Assembly (NCBI RefSeq): GCF_030315915.2
Contig: NZ_CP135990.1
Location: 1,612,001-1,676,000, forward strand
DNA: 64,000 bases
Direction: 5' to 3'
Origin: Providencia zhijiangensis
GTDB lineage: Bacteria; Pseudomonadota; Gammaproteobacteria; Enterobacterales; Enterobacteriaceae
Part shown: piece after piece, positions 38,238-48,101 of the stretch
Layout: each line of letters begins with the position of its first letter
Numbering within the stretch: the first letter of the stretch is position 1
Made by a program: the position numbers and the translations under genes
Notes under the pieces: model-generated
Told to the model about the DNA's origin: nothing
The model's input: the letters and a program-made list of their open reading frames with translations, nothing else
Database searches by the model: none

Positions 38238-39953
38238 TTATGACTTAAGCTGCTTTTTATTTTCCTGAATCTGATGAACTTCTTCTAATGCACTTTTCAG
38301 TGAATTTTGGAAGCTGAGCACGCCATCAATCGGACGAACATTGGCACGCGCTAATGTTTTCAGTGGTTGGAATGGAATATCACACACAATAATGTGGGTG
38401 TCTTTACGAACGATATCAATAAATTTATGGAAGGCTTCCAGCCCCCCTGCATCAAATACCGGTACGGCATCCCACTGCATCACAATCGTTTCATAACCAT
38501 GACTTTTTACCCGCAGCTCATCAAAAATACGCTCTGCGGCGGCAAAGAACAGGGGGCCATTCACTCGCACAACCAGTAGGCTTTTATCTTCTTGAGTCTC
38601 TGGTAGTTGGGTTACTCGTGTCATATTGGCAATTCGGCGCATAAACAGCAGTGATGCGATAACAATCCCGACAGTGATAGCAATAACCATGTCGAATAGG
38701 ACAGTCAGTGACATACACAGCAGTAAAACAATAATGTCGTCTTTTGGTGCACGGCGGATCAACGTAAACACTTTTCCAGCGGCACTCATATTCCACGCCA
38801 CAATCAGCAGTAGAGAAGACATTGCTGCTAGCGGTAAATAGGAGAGCAATGGCGCTAAAATAAGCAGGGTCAGCAACACTAAAATAGAATGCACAATGGC
38901 AGATATAGGGGATGTTGCACCTGCACGGACGTTTGCAGCCGAACGGGCAATCGCCGCGGTTGCGGTGATCCCACCAAAGAATGGAGCGGCAATATTCCCT
39001 AGCCCTTGACCAATAAGCTCACTATTGGAATGATGCTTTTTCCCCGTCATGTTGTCGAGCACGACGGCACACAATAGGGATTCGATTGCACCAAGAACAG
39101 CCATCGACAAAGCGGCAGGCATCAATGCGGTGATCATCGACCAACTGATGGGTGCACTACCCGGTAACTCCCAAGGCAACATAAACTGAGGCAGAATAGG
39201 TGGAATACCGTTACCTTGAGTTCCATCCGGTAGTAAATAGCTAAATTTAGAACCGATAGTTTCCACCTGAATATCAAATAGGGTTAGTACCCACATAATT
39301 AGGGTACCGACAATAATTGCAGGCAAGTGTCCCGGTAGGCGAACTTTGAGTTTAGGCCAGAAAATCAGCACCAATAAAGTTGCAAGCCCAATCAAGGTGT
39401 CACTGTATTGCAAGGTTGGAAATGCCTTAGTCAACGCAATCACTTTATCGACATAGTTTTCAGGGACATGCTCCATATGCAGACCAAAAAAATCTTTGAT
39501 TTGCATGGTCGCAATCGTGATCGCAATCCCCGATGTGAAACCAAGCGTGACGGACACAGGAATATATTCGATAAACTTACCGAAGCGAGCAAAACCCATC
39601 GCCAGCAAAATAATCCCTGACATTAATGTTGCGACTAATAAGCCACTAAGTCCGTATTGTTGAGATACGGGGTATAAGATAACCACAAAGGCCGCAGTTG
39701 GCCCAGAAACGCTATAACGGGAGCCTCCCGAAATGGCAATAACGATCCCTGCAATGGCAGCGGTGTAAAGACCATATTGAGGCGGAACACCACTGGCTAT
39801 AGCGAGTGCCATAGCCAGTGGAATTGCAATAATCCCAACGGTAATACCCGCAATTAAATCCTTCATAAAGCGGGCTGCGGTGTATTTCTCTTTCCAACAG
39901 GAATCAATCAATGCGCTAAAAGGGCGCAATCTATTAATATTTTTTGTACTCAT
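38238..39953 (-). CDS. dauA: SulP family C4-dicarboxylate transporter DauA (YchM)
   Basis: Starting at ATG 39953 gives 571 residues; the longer frame to 40025 is not supported. The membrane domain (about 25-430) has [22 protein letters not shown]-type motifs (here KDLIAG) and [24 protein letters not shown]-terminal cytoplasmic STAS domain carries [17 protein letters not shown]. DauA is the main aerobic succinate transporter at acidic pH in E. coli and also influences other C4-dicarboxylate carriers. It is convergent with the kdsA-side genes. Confidence 0.93.
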   Translation of the reverse strand: MSTKNINRLRPFSALIDSCWKEKYTAARFMKDLIAGITVGIIAIPLAMALAIASGVPPQYGLYTAAIAGIVIAISGGSRYSVSGPTAAFVVILYPVSQQYGLSGLLVATLMSGIILLAMGFARFGKFIEYIPVSVTLGFTSGIAITIATMQIKDFFGLHMEHVPENYVDKVIALTKAFPTLQYSDTLIGLATLLVLIFWPKLKVRLPGHLPAIIVGTLIMWVLTLFDIQVETIGSKFSYLLPDGTQGNGIPPILPQFMLPWELPGSAPISWSMITALMPAALSMAVLGAIESLLCAVVLDNMTGKKHHSNSELIGQGLGNIAAPFFGGITATAAIARSAANVRAGATSPISAIVHSILVLLTLLILAPLLSYLPLAAMSSLLLIVAWNMSAAGKVFTLIRRAPKDDIIVLLLCMSLTVLFDMVIAITVGIVIASLLFMRRIANMTRVTQLPETQEDKSLLVVRVNGPLFFAAAERIFDELRVKSHGYETIVMQWDAVPVFDAGGLEAFHKFIDIVRKDTHIIVCDIPFQPLKTLARANVRPIDGVLSFQNSLKSALEEVHQIQENKKQLKS

Positions 39954-40233
39954 TAAAACCCTACCAAAATAACAGGGTGAAAAATAAACGAAATGAAGAT
40001 ATGAGGATACGCCTAACTGAATCAAAAAAATGTGTTATTTATCAATGAAACTACAATTATCATAACGTTTTCAGTATCAAAAGTAAAAAAGCGTTATTTA
40101 CTCCGTTAAATATCATTAAACGTATTTAAAATAATTATTAACTATCGATTTGCTATTTTAAACAGCGATTTAAAAGGTGTGATAATTAATTAATAGTAAA
40201 TTTACCGCTTATTTAAATATCACCCAAAACGAA
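39954..40233. other. A+T-rich intergenic region
   Basis: This 280-bp stretch lies between the dauA start and the stop of the ynb-cluster gene at 40234. It should contain the dauA promoter. I see no terminator or small ORF in it. Confidence 0.3.
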
Positions 40234-40647
40234 CTAAAAAATAAGCGAAAATAATAACCATCCCCACAAGATAACCACGCAATAACTGGCACGCTGAAAT
40301 AATTTACGAGTGCCTTCCCAGCGACTTTCCATACTTCGGTTTTCCCTATTTTGATTCCCTGAGGATTGAGGAAATAGGAACCCGAGTGTGTTATCAAAGG
40401 ATTGAGTATCTCCCTGTCGATAAATCAGCGCAAAGAAATGGTGGTCTAGCCATAGGCGGAAAATAAAGTATTGGCTAGCAAAAAACAGCCCGACACTCAC
40501 TGCGAGGCTAAAGCGTGATATCGAATCATGAAGCAGTAAAGCGAATTGCCCCAATAACGCGAGGATGGCACCTACGGCAAAATAGCGCCAACTGGCAGTG
40601 AATACTACAATCACATCTCCTTGGTTTTTATCCATCAGTGAACTCAT
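40234..40647 (-). CDS. small membrane protein of the ynb cluster
   Basis: The 137-residue product has two to three hydrophobic segments near the N-terminus (about 17-37 and 44-66) and one at the C-terminus (about 117-135). The loop between them is polar (FPQSSGNQNRENRSMESR). Its ATG overlaps the ynbD stop as ATGA, so it is translationally coupled to ynbD. I do not recognise the family; it is not a CdsA-type enzyme and so is not a YnbB replacement by homology. Context suggests a role with the phospholipid-related ynb proteins. Confidence 0.65.
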   Translation of the reverse strand: MSSLMDKNQGDVIVVFTASWRYFAVGAILALLGQFALLLHDSISRFSLAVSVGLFFASQYFIFRLWLDHHFFALIYRQGDTQSFDNTLGFLFPQSSGNQNRENRSMESRWEGTRKLFQRASYCVVILWGWLLFSLIF

Positions 40648-41984
40648 TGGTGTGTTCTCCGTACATGAAATTGCTGATACCAGTGATGTAACTGCTCAAC
40701 AGTTGCTGAATTTAAAATCACCTGAGGGCGAACGTGTTCCACATGGGCGATTGCCTCATCGATATTTCTCGCCATATTTTGATGCACCATCCAAGCTACC
40801 ACTACCGTCGCACTACGAGAATAACCTAACTTGCAATGAACATACACCGAACCACTTTGGGCGAGTCTGTCCATAGTTGTAACAGCTTTCTCAATATCCT
40901 CGGGGCTTAGAGGTAACAAATCAATTTGCGGCTGACTACAATAATTTTTACCTTGGCTGTAATTATTGCGAGGCCACTCGCAAGTCATATCGAGAACAGC
41001 TTGAGTTTGCAGTGGATATAACGGGCGTCCTCCCAAAACAATTTTTTCGTTCACAATACTGGGTTGCTGACAGCGCTTGGCGTAGTAATGATAGGTACCC
41101 CAAGCGATCAGGCGATAAGGAAGTAAAACTAATGTGGCAGAAGGAGAAATCTGTCCAGAGGCTGTTTTCTGGAATACAGAAGCACCAGCACCTAAATAGC
41201 CTAGTGTGACGAAAGTTAAGGCGATTGCAGGCCATAGGAGCCACCATGCTGCACCTTGCACGAGAAAGGCGAGAACATAGCAGGCGATAGCGCCAAGGCC
41301 ATAGTTTTTCGCTATTTTCAGGCTACGAGGGCTACCGGTATAGCGCCATTGCCAGCGAGTGTTAATGGGTAACAAGTAACTGATGATGACACCAACGGCG
41401 AAACCGGTGATCACATCGATAAAGTGATGCTGCCATGTGGTAAGAACGGAGACCAAAATAAGGATTGACCAACTGTGTAGCACCCAGCGCCATTGGGTTG
41501 GAGTATGAGCCCTGAAACGTAGCCACAATAACCACAGTAAAATAATATGCAGAGAGGGGGCTTGGTTATAGGGTAAGTCAAACAGCTCTAGGCTATCGAA
41601 CATCCAGCCGAATGCCCCATTGGTTTCAGGGCGCGGAAAGCTGAATTTAAGTGGAAAAAGTAAAAAACCAGCACAGGCGATCAGCGAGGCGGCAACTAAG
41701 CGCAAACCATGGATGTACTGTTCACGGCGGGTGACACAGATAAACAAGGAAAGCCCATAAAGCAGGTCGATGCTCCAATAGGGGATGATGGTCCATGGCA
41801 AAAATGGAATGCGTGTTTCCCATCCGTATACATAAGAAGGCACATTGGGCAGTGTCGCGGTGTAATTATTGACTTGCCCATAGGTTAAAAAGAAAAAAGG
41901 GGCTAAGAATAGCAACCAAACTAACCCATAGAGCCAAATCTGGCGTCGTGATGTCGGGCGCGTATCTTGGGCTAAATAGAGCAT
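40644..41984 (-). CDS. ynbD: YnbD-like PAP2/dual-specificity phosphatase fusion
   Basis: The start at 41984 (AGGAA upstream) gives 446 residues; the frame is open to 42068. Residues about 1-300 form a membrane-embedded PAP2-like domain (SIDLLYGLS; APSLHIILL; TWQHHFIDVITGF carries the histidine-aspartate motif). The C-terminal region is a dual-specificity phosphatase with the active site VHCKLGYSRSATV. This two-domain layout matches E. coli YnbD. It probably dephosphorylates a lipid-phosphate or related substrate. It is downstream of ynbC across an 85-bp gap that holds a strong hairpin. Confidence 0.85.
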   Translation of the reverse strand: MLYLAQDTRPTSRRQIWLYGLVWLLFLAPFFFLTYGQVNNYTATLPNVPSYVYGWETRIPFLPWTIIPYWSIDLLYGLSLFICVTRREQYIHGLRLVAASLIACAGFLLFPLKFSFPRPETNGAFGWMFDSLELFDLPYNQAPSLHIILLWLLWLRFRAHTPTQWRWVLHSWSILILVSVLTTWQHHFIDVITGFAVGVIISYLLPINTRWQWRYTGSPRSLKIAKNYGLGAIACYVLAFLVQGAAWWLLWPAIALTFVTLGYLGAGASVFQKTASGQISPSATLVLLPYRLIAWGTYHYYAKRCQQPSIVNEKIVLGGRPLYPLQTQAVLDMTCEWPRNNYSQGKNYCSQPQIDLLPLSPEDIEKAVTTMDRLAQSGSVYVHCKLGYSRSATVVVAWMVHQNMARNIDEAIAHVEHVRPQVILNSATVEQLHHWYQQFHVRRTHQ

Positions 41985-42102
41985 GGGTTCGGTTCCTATC
42001 CTTATTAATCGCATCTCGATGCACTGATAAAGGTACATCAATAAGCTATCTGCAAGCGAGTGAATCATTTGCAGGCTAAATGAGTGTGGGGCAGATAAAA
42101 AT

Positions 42103-42134
42103 ACAGGTTATTGGTGATGATACCAATAACCTGT
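42103..42134 (-). terminator. terminator between ynbC and ynbD
   Basis: A perfect 12-bp stem ACAGGTTATTGG (42103-42114) and CCAATAACCTGT (42123-42134) is followed on the minus strand by ATTTTTATC. It should separate ynbA-ynbC from ynbD transcription, at least partly. Confidence 0.75.
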
Positions 42135-42153
42135 TAGTTAAAAAGAAAAGTAA

Positions 42154-43920
42154 TTAACGGCGTCGAGCAAGGGAAACGCTAAAAATGCCCCAGTTATCGA
42201 TGGACTGCGTGATTTTTTCGAAGCCAGCTTCTTCGACTAAAGCATCCATTTCGCCTTGGCTACGGCAGCGCATTACCCACGCTTGTCCACCTTGGTGACT
42301 TGGCAGTACTCGGGCAATCATTTCAACCTGTGGGTGCCATGGTTGGCAGGTGTAGACGAGTAAACCACCGGATGGAATGACTCGGGAAAGCCCATCAAGG
42401 GAAGCGCGGATGAGCTCATTGCTTGGGAAAAGCTCATATAGACCGCTGACGATTCCCAACGTTGGCGCTGGAGAAACTGCCGCGAGGTCGTCGGCATCAA
42501 ATGCGTTACCTTCTTCAAAGCGAACTTTGTCTTCTAAGTAACGTTCTTTGATATGTAAACGGCCTTGTTCAACGTTAACTGGGCTGTAGTCACGCAGTAG
42601 AACGGAATCGACTTTTCCGTAGTCATTAATGGCATCAAAGATGTAGCGACCTTGGCCCGCGGCAATATCCATAATACGAACAGGCTTTCCACTATTAGTT
42701 AGTTCACGAATAGCTTGGCGAATAATGTTTTCAATGTTGACTTTACGCTGGCGGATCCCCTGCCAGCCAATACTGTTGAGGTACTGCCTATCGATAATAC
42801 GACCAAATAGACCGGAACCTTGCGCCTCGTTGCGATAGACATAATCGAGGGTAGAGCCGGAATCAAAGCCTTTATCATAGCCGATACGTACACCTTCAGA
42901 TGCTTTACCCAACGTGCTCATCGATTTGCTCATGATTTGATAAGCAAGGTTTTTTGGGCAGTATTTAGGCAGCGGTACACTCAATGAGCGGAATGCATCG
43001 GCACTGGTGCTCCAGGTATCTTCGAATTGATAATCATGTTGATACAGTGGCAGGGCAAATAATTTATCAACAAACTGACGGATCATTTCGATAGGAATAT
43101 GGCGGTCTTTTTCACCTAATGTGTCGTGATAAAAACCGGGAAGAATGTGCTTCTCTTTAATTGGGGTATTTAGGCGGTCATAAAACTGATGCTGTGGTTT
43201 ATGGTGAACCACATGGTCACTACCAGAAATAAACAACTGGGTTGGCAAAGTGATGGCAGCGGCATCCGCGACCACACGGTCTGCAGTTGTATACAGCTCC
43301 AGAAGAATGTTTACGGCAATTGGGCGCGTGATCAGCGGGTCATTGTTAAACGAGTGAATACGCTGCTCATCGTGGGTTAAAAACTTGGCTTTTACATAAG
43401 AGTTCACGTAGAACAATCCGCGAATTTTTTGCATTAGCCCTAAGCCTGTACGGGCAAATGGGACGTACAATTTGACCTTAAATGCAGGGGAGGCTAGCAC
43501 CATACCACGGATTTTAGGTGCATAGTCATGCACCCATGTAGAGACCAAGACTGCCCCAACACTTTGACCAATAACAATAATATTTTCGAGTGGGATCTGA
43601 TATTGCTCTGATACGTAATGGACAAATTCATCCACATCACGGATGGACGTGCCTAGAGATGGGCTGTAGCCACGGGGGCCTTCATTTCGGCCGTGTCCAC
43701 GAGCATCCCATGCAAACATAGCAAAATCAGGGAGATTCAATTCATCCACTAAATGCGCAACACGACCAGAGTGCTCATGACCACGGTGAAACAAAATAAT
43801 GGCTTTATCGGTGATTTGTTCAGTTGGCCAATAACGATAAAACAAATTGGTATGATCACTGGTGGTAAATTGAGATTCGACAACGGGACGTTGAGTCGAA
43901 TAGTCAGTTTGAGCGTTCAT
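42154..43920 (-). CDS. ynbC: YnbC-like alpha/beta hydrolase-methyltransferase fusion
   Basis: The 588-residue protein has an N-terminal alpha/beta hydrolase of the monoacylglycerol-lipase type (WDARGHGRNEGPRGYSPS, nucleophile Ser in IGQSVGAVLVS). The C-terminal class I methyltransferase domain (from about 340) has RIMDIAAGQGRYIFDAI as its SAM-binding loop. The fusion matches E. coli YnbC. A good ribosome binding site (AAGGAAG) and nine bases separate it from ynbA. A lipid-modifying role is likely but undemonstrated. Confidence 0.88.
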   Translation of the reverse strand: MNAQTDYSTQRPVVESQFTTSDHTNLFYRYWPTEQITDKAIILFHRGHEHSGRVAHLVDELNLPDFAMFAWDARGHGRNEGPRGYSPSLGTSIRDVDEFVHYVSEQYQIPLENIIVIGQSVGAVLVSTWVHDYAPKIRGMVLASPAFKVKLYVPFARTGLGLMQKIRGLFYVNSYVKAKFLTHDEQRIHSFNNDPLITRPIAVNILLELYTTADRVVADAAAITLPTQLFISGSDHVVHHKPQHQFYDRLNTPIKEKHILPGFYHDTLGEKDRHIPIEMIRQFVDKLFALPLYQHDYQFEDTWSTSADAFRSLSVPLPKYCPKNLAYQIMSKSMSTLGKASEGVRIGYDKGFDSGSTLDYVYRNEAQGSGLFGRIIDRQYLNSIGWQGIRQRKVNIENIIRQAIRELTNSGKPVRIMDIAAGQGRYIFDAINDYGKVDSVLLRDYSPVNVEQGRLHIKERYLEDKVRFEEGNAFDADDLAAVSPAPTLGIVSGLYELFPSNELIRASLDGLSRVIPSGGLLVYTCQPWHPQVEMIARVLPSHQGGQAWVMRCRSQGEMDALVEEAGFEKITQSIDNWGIFSVSLARRR

Positions 43921-43929
43921 AATTCTTCC

Positions 43930-44553
43930 TTAATTATTTTCCGATACTGCACTTAATTCAGTCAGTGCGCGGCGAATACGGTTATAGCAGGTATAGAACA
44001 AGAGCAGGGCAAGGATGACGAACAGGATATTGATCCAACTTGCGGTCATCAGTTGCGGAAAAATACAGACAAACAACCCGAGCGCGCCAAAAACAAAAGC
44101 ACGGTCACTTTTACCTACGGGGCCATCATAACGGCGAGATGCGCCAATCGCTTGAGCAATGACGCCGATAAATTCAGTCAAAACGCTGAGGAATAGGATC
44201 AGTAAAATCCACCAAAATGCGTGCGGGAAAATCAGCACGAAAGGTAGGTATAAGGCAACATCAGAAATGACGTCTCCTAGCTCATTTAGCATGGCACCAA
44301 GGTGACTTTTTTGGTTATGTTCACGAGCCAGCATGCCATCAATAGCGTTGAGCGCCATACGAATAAAGAGGACAAACGGCAGCAGGATAAACAAATAAGG
44401 GCTAGGGAAAATGGCTAATAGAGCGCCAACGATAATGGACAACCCTAATGCTGCGAGGGTGACTTGGTTGGCTGTAATTCCCGCCTCAAAGAGCTGACGA
44501 ACGATAGGGCGTAACAGATTCTGAAACTTCGGCTTCAGATCATAAATGGTCAT
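43930..44553 (-). CDS. ynbA: YnbA-like CDP-alcohol phosphatidyltransferase
   Basis: The 207-residue integral membrane protein matches E. coli YnbA (RMALNAIDGMLARE and RRYDGPVGKSDRAF). The CDP-OH-P signature is altered: the first and third metal-site Asp residues are Asn (NAIDG and GAMLNELGD), as I also recall for E. coli YnbA. A diverged metal site is therefore a family trait. It heads the ynb cluster, downstream of a tandem repeat array. The transferred alcohol is unknown. Confidence 0.88.
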   Translation of the reverse strand: MTIYDLKPKFQNLLRPIVRQLFEAGITANQVTLAALGLSIIVGALLAIFPSPYLFILLPFVLFIRMALNAIDGMLAREHNQKSHLGAMLNELGDVISDVALYLPFVLIFPHAFWWILLILFLSVLTEFIGVIAQAIGASRRYDGPVGKSDRAFVFGALGLFVCIFPQLMTASWINILFVILALLLFYTCYNRIRRALTELSAVSENN

Positions 44554-44647
44554 TCACTCATCCTTAAAATATACCGCATAGCGTGCAGTTTAGTGCTATA
44601 TCAATACGCGATTATGTTTTAGCTGCAATAAGAGCTGTCCTAAGTTC

Positions 44648-44743
44648 ATGATTGCAACAATTTATCGTTACAACTATTTATCATGATAGCAATTCATCAT
44701 GATAGCAATTCATCGTGAAAGCGATTCATCGTGACAACAAAAA
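44648..44743 (+). repeat. six-unit 16-bp tandem repeat upstream of ynbA
   Basis: Six adjacent 16-bp units span 44648-44743. Units 3 and 4 (44680-44695, 44696-44711) are identical, ATCATGATAGCAATTC. Unit 5 is ATCGTGAAAGCGATTC. Units 1, 2 and 6 are more diverged (ATGATTGCAACAATTT, ATCGTTACAACTATTT, ATCGTGACAACAAAAA). The array lies about 100-190 bases upstream of the ynbA start and may be part of its promoter. Confidence 0.8.
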
Positions 44744-44824
44744 GAGGCTCAACGGTTTCTTTCTAAAAGAACAACTGAGAATTTAGAGGGAATGGATGGA
44801 AAAAAGTTCGCGTGTTTCAAAAAA

Positions 44825-44862
44825 GAAAAGACGCACATTTTTTAAAGAAAATGCGCGTTTTA
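44825..44862 (-). terminator. terminator of the PAS-AraC regulator gene
   Basis: On the minus strand, ACGCGCATTTT pairs with AAAATGTGCGT (11 bp, one mismatch; about 44831-44858), followed by CTTTTCTTTTTT. Confidence 0.75.
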
Positions 44863-44868
44863 TGAGGG

Positions 44869-45726
44869 TTAAATAGAATAAGCCATATCCCATTTATTAA
44901 CGGCTTTATTATCTATGTTTTTATTATCATTGTGTTTGTTATTATCAATAGTAGAACGCATACGTTTAAATTGGCTTGGGGTCATATTTGTGAGTTCTTT
45001 AAATTTACGGCAGAATGCGCTGTGATCGGCATAGGCACATTTAATTGAAATATCCGTAATCGAATAGTCCTCTTCTAATAACTCAATTGCGTGTTCAAGG
45101 CGTTTCTTCTGAATATATTGCTGGGGAGTAATATGAAAGACCGTTTTAAATTGACGATTGAGTTGTGATAATGACAACCCTGAAATTTCAGCCAATGTCG
45201 TTATTTTAATAGCGGTATCAAAATGCTGGCTAATATAGTGCTCAACGCGTCCCAATTGACCATTTAATTTGGGACTCACTGACTTCTCATCCTGCAAATC
45301 CACCGAAATTCCCGCAACACCGATAACCTGATTGTTAGTATCAAAAATCGGTACCTTGGTTGTTAAACACCAGCCTAATAACCCTGCCTTATAGAGATGT
45401 AATTCCAGTTTATTGATAACACTGATTTTTTTCTGCATCACCAAATAATCTTGGGAGCTATAACTCTGACCTAAATCTGCATGGAAGATATCTTCTGCAG
45501 TTTTTCCTATTACACCATTTGGTTGATCAACTTTGCACCGTTTAGCGAGATTTTCATTGGCAAGTAAGTATTTGGCATTACGGTCTTTGACGAAGAAAGT
45601 CACATTGGGAAGCGTATTAATCAATGGCATGACCAATCCAAGATGATTTAACAAATTATTAATATTATCTACGGGGAAAAGCATGTTTTCCTGACTAATC
45701 AACAACAGTTTATTTAAATCAATCAT
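44869..45726 (-). CDS. PAS-containing AraC family regulator, probable activator of the hydroxyproline operon
   Basis: Starting at ATG 45726 (GGAG six bases upstream) gives 285 residues; a TTG at 45747 is less likely. Residues about 28-140 look like a PAS domain (VTFFVKDRNAKYLLANENLAK, then VIGVAGISVDL). The C-terminal AraC double helix-turn-helix (about 175-275) includes TLAEISGLSLSQLNRQFK and IKCAYADHSAFCRKFKELTNMTPSQF. It is divergent from the hydroxyproline genes across 152 bp, which makes it their likely regulator. Confidence 0.85.
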   Translation of the reverse strand: MIDLNKLLLISQENMLFPVDNINNLLNHLGLVMPLINTLPNVTFFVKDRNAKYLLANENLAKRCKVDQPNGVIGKTAEDIFHADLGQSYSSQDYLVMQKKISVINKLELHLYKAGLLGWCLTTKVPIFDTNNQVIGVAGISVDLQDEKSVSPKLNGQLGRVEHYISQHFDTAIKITTLAEISGLSLSQLNRQFKTVFHITPQQYIQKKRLEHAIELLEEDYSITDISIKCAYADHSAFCRKFKELTNMTPSQFKRMRSTIDNNKHNDNKNIDNKAVNKWDMAYSI

Positions 45727-45878
45727 ATTGCGCTCCAATGCATTCAACTAATTTTAATAGTTATCTGAAATGTTTTTAAATTGTGCAGAAATACGCATGG
45801 GTTGATTCGAAAGATATCAAGAGTTGTTTACATAAATCAAGCATTCTATTAACAAATGATATTAATAAGGATGAACTG

Positions 45879-46829
45879 ATGCAGAGTAAATATAAGAAAA
45901 TTGAAGTCATTGACTCTCATACTGCAGGGGAACCGACACGTTTAGTGATTGAGGGTTTTCCTGATTTAGGGAATTCAGACATGGCGTCGCGCCTACAAAA
46001 ATTACGTACGGAATATGACCATTGGCGCTGCACGACGATTTTAGAACCGCGTGGAAATGACATTTTAGTGGGCGCATTACTTTGCAAACCAGTGAATCCC
46101 AAAGCTGCCGCGGGGGTGATTTTCTTTAATAACGAAGGCTACTTAGGCATGTGTGGTCACGGCACCATTGGTTTAGTTGCATCATTGCATTACTTAGGGC
46201 GCATTGGCTACGGGGAGCATTTAATTGAAACCCCTGTCGGGGATGTGACTGCTAAATTACATGAAGATGGTAGCGTGAGTATTCAAAACGTCTACGCATA
46301 CCGTTATCGCAAAGCCGTTCAAGTCAACGTGCCGGAGGTTGGGCTAGTGACTGGGGATATTGCATGGGGCGGAAACTGGTTTTTCCTCGTCGAAAATTCA
46401 CCACTCGCTATCCAGTATGGGAATGCGAAGGCGCTGACTGAAATCTGTTTGAAAATCAAACAAGCTCTCGTTGACCAAGGTATTTTTGGTAAAGATAACC
46501 AAGAAATTGACCACATTGAGCTGTTTGGTCATTGCAAAGATGCGGATAGTCAAAGTTTTGTGTTATGTCCAGGCGGTGCCTATGACCGTTCTCCTTGTGG
46601 CACGGGCACAAGTGCCAAGCTGGCGTGTCTTGCGGCAGACAACAAACTAGCGGAAGGCAAAATTTGGCGTCAGGCAAGTGTCATCGGTAGTCAATTCCAA
46701 GCTAGCTATCAGATTGCAGATGCTAACGGCATCATCCCGACTATTCGTGGAAATGCTTATATCAGTGGCGAAAATACCTTGTTGATCGATGAAAACGACC
46801 CGTTCCGCTTTGGGATCACGGTGGAGTGA
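45879..46829 (+). CDS. 4-hydroxyproline 2-epimerase
   Basis: Starting at ATG 45879 (AAGGATG upstream) gives 316 residues. Both catalytic cysteines of the proline-racemase fold are present: Cys92 in MCGHGTIGL and Cys240 in SPCGTGTSA. Two cysteines indicate an epimerase or racemase rather than the Thr-containing dehydratase. The adjacent genes fit conversion of trans-4-hydroxy-L-proline to cis-4-hydroxy-D-proline, the first step of the pathway. It heads a co-directional operon. Confidence 0.92.
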   Translation: MQSKYKKIEVIDSHTAGEPTRLVIEGFPDLGNSDMASRLQKLRTEYDHWRCTTILEPRGNDILVGALLCKPVNPKAAAGVIFFNNEGYLGMCGHGTIGLVASLHYLGRIGYGEHLIETPVGDVTAKLHEDGSVSIQNVYAYRYRKAVQVNVPEVGLVTGDIAWGGNWFFLVENSPLAIQYGNAKALTEICLKIKQALVDQGIFGKDNQEIDHIELFGHCKDADSQSFVLCPGGAYDRSPCGTGTSAKLACLAADNKLAEGKIWRQASVIGSQFQASYQIADANGIIPTIRGNAYISGENTLLIDENDPFRFGITVE

Positions 46830-46838
46830 GGTAAGCCA

Positions 46839-48086
46839 ATGGATAACAAATATTCTGTGATTGTGGTGGGTGGTGGCATTGTTGGGCTCAGTATTGCGTT
46901 ATCTGTCCAGAATCAAGGCACGGACGTTTTATTGGTCGACAAAAACCAAATTGGCTCAGGCGCTTCGTTCGGGAATGCGGGGCATATCGCCACGGAGCAG
47001 GTGTTTCCTGTGGCGGACCCATCTGTTTTGAAATCAATTCCTAGCATGTTGATCGACCCGTTAGGCGCACTGCGTATTGATTGGCGCTATATATTGCCGC
47101 TGACACCATGGTTACTGAAATTGTTGGGTAATATGCGCCACAAGCCGTTTATGCATATTCATCACGTTCTCTCCATGCTCAATGGGGCGTCATTAGGCGC
47201 TTGGCAGGCATTTTCGAAGCAGTGGCAGTTAGAGGATTTAGTCAAAATCCAAGGTTCGCTGCTGGTGGCTGAGAAACCACCGACCCTCAAAAAATTGCGT
47301 CGCCACGGAGAGTATTTAAATAGCATGGGGGTGCATAACCAGCTGTTGGATCAATCCCAACTGTTGGCACAGCAACCTGAACTTGCCAATAACCAGATTG
47401 GTGGATTGTTCTATCCCGAGACAGGACATGTGGTGGATCTCGCCTTGATGCATGAGCGTTTAACCCAAGCATTCGTACAGTTAGGGGGAAAAGTCCTGAC
47501 TGAGTGTGAAGTCACGGCGATTGATTCGTCATCAGCGAGTCAAGCACGCTTGACCACATCACAAGGCGCATTTATCGCCGATAAAGTGGTGATTGCGGGT
47601 GGCGCATTTTCGAAATCGTTAGTGAAGATGGTGAGCCGCATTAATGTGCCGTTAGAAACGGAGCGCGGTTATCACTTGATGCTACCAAATGAAAAAGGGC
47701 GTTTATCCATCCCTGTTTCCAGTATGGATCGCCGTTTTATTATGACGCCAATGAACGGTGGGTTACGTCTTGCGGGTACGGTGGAATATGCAGGGCTAAA
47801 ACGTCCACCGAATATGCAGCGCGCTCGTCACTTTTTACCGTTAGCTAACCCAATGCTAAAAACACCATTGGATAGCCAGAATACCAGTGAGTGGATGGGG
47901 TTCCGTCCCACTATTTCCGATTCCTTACCGGTCATAGACCAAAAAGGCCCGTATGTTTTTGCTTTTGGGCATCAGCATTTAGGGCTAACACAAGCGGCAA
48001 TTACCGCAGATATCGTCAACAACATGATCCACGGGCAACCGACACCGCTCGATTGCTCGCCTTTTTCGATTAAGCGCTTTCTTTAA
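46839..48086 (+). CDS. D-hydroxyproline dehydrogenase (FAD-dependent, DAO family)
   Basis: The 415-residue protein has the dinucleotide-binding motif VVGGGIVGLSIAL at residues 9-21, then SFGNAGHIATEQVFP and ETERGYHLML, typical of DadA-like FAD amine oxidoreductases. By context it oxidises cis-4-hydroxy-D-proline to 1-pyrroline-4-hydroxy-2-carboxylate, passing electrons to the respiratory chain. It begins ten bases after the epimerase stop. Confidence 0.9.
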   Translation: MDNKYSVIVVGGGIVGLSIALSVQNQGTDVLLVDKNQIGSGASFGNAGHIATEQVFPVADPSVLKSIPSMLIDPLGALRIDWRYILPLTPWLLKLLGNMRHKPFMHIHHVLSMLNGASLGAWQAFSKQWQLEDLVKIQGSLLVAEKPPTLKKLRRHGEYLNSMGVHNQLLDQSQLLAQQPELANNQIGGLFYPETGHVVDLALMHERLTQAFVQLGGKVLTECEVTAIDSSSASQARLTTSQGAFIADKVVIAGGAFSKSLVKMVSRINVPLETERGYHLMLPNEKGRLSIPVSSMDRRFIMTPMNGGLRLAGTVEYAGLKRPPNMQRARHFLPLANPMLKTPLDSQNTSEWMGFRPTISDSLPVIDQKGPYVFAFGHQHLGLTQAAITADIVNNMIHGQPTPLDCSPFSIKRFL

Positions 48087-48101
48087 TTCAGGAGAATTAT
48101 A

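Noticed and set aside
44648-44743. CRISPR array
   Set aside because: The 16-bp units are directly adjacent with no spacers, and no cas genes are present.
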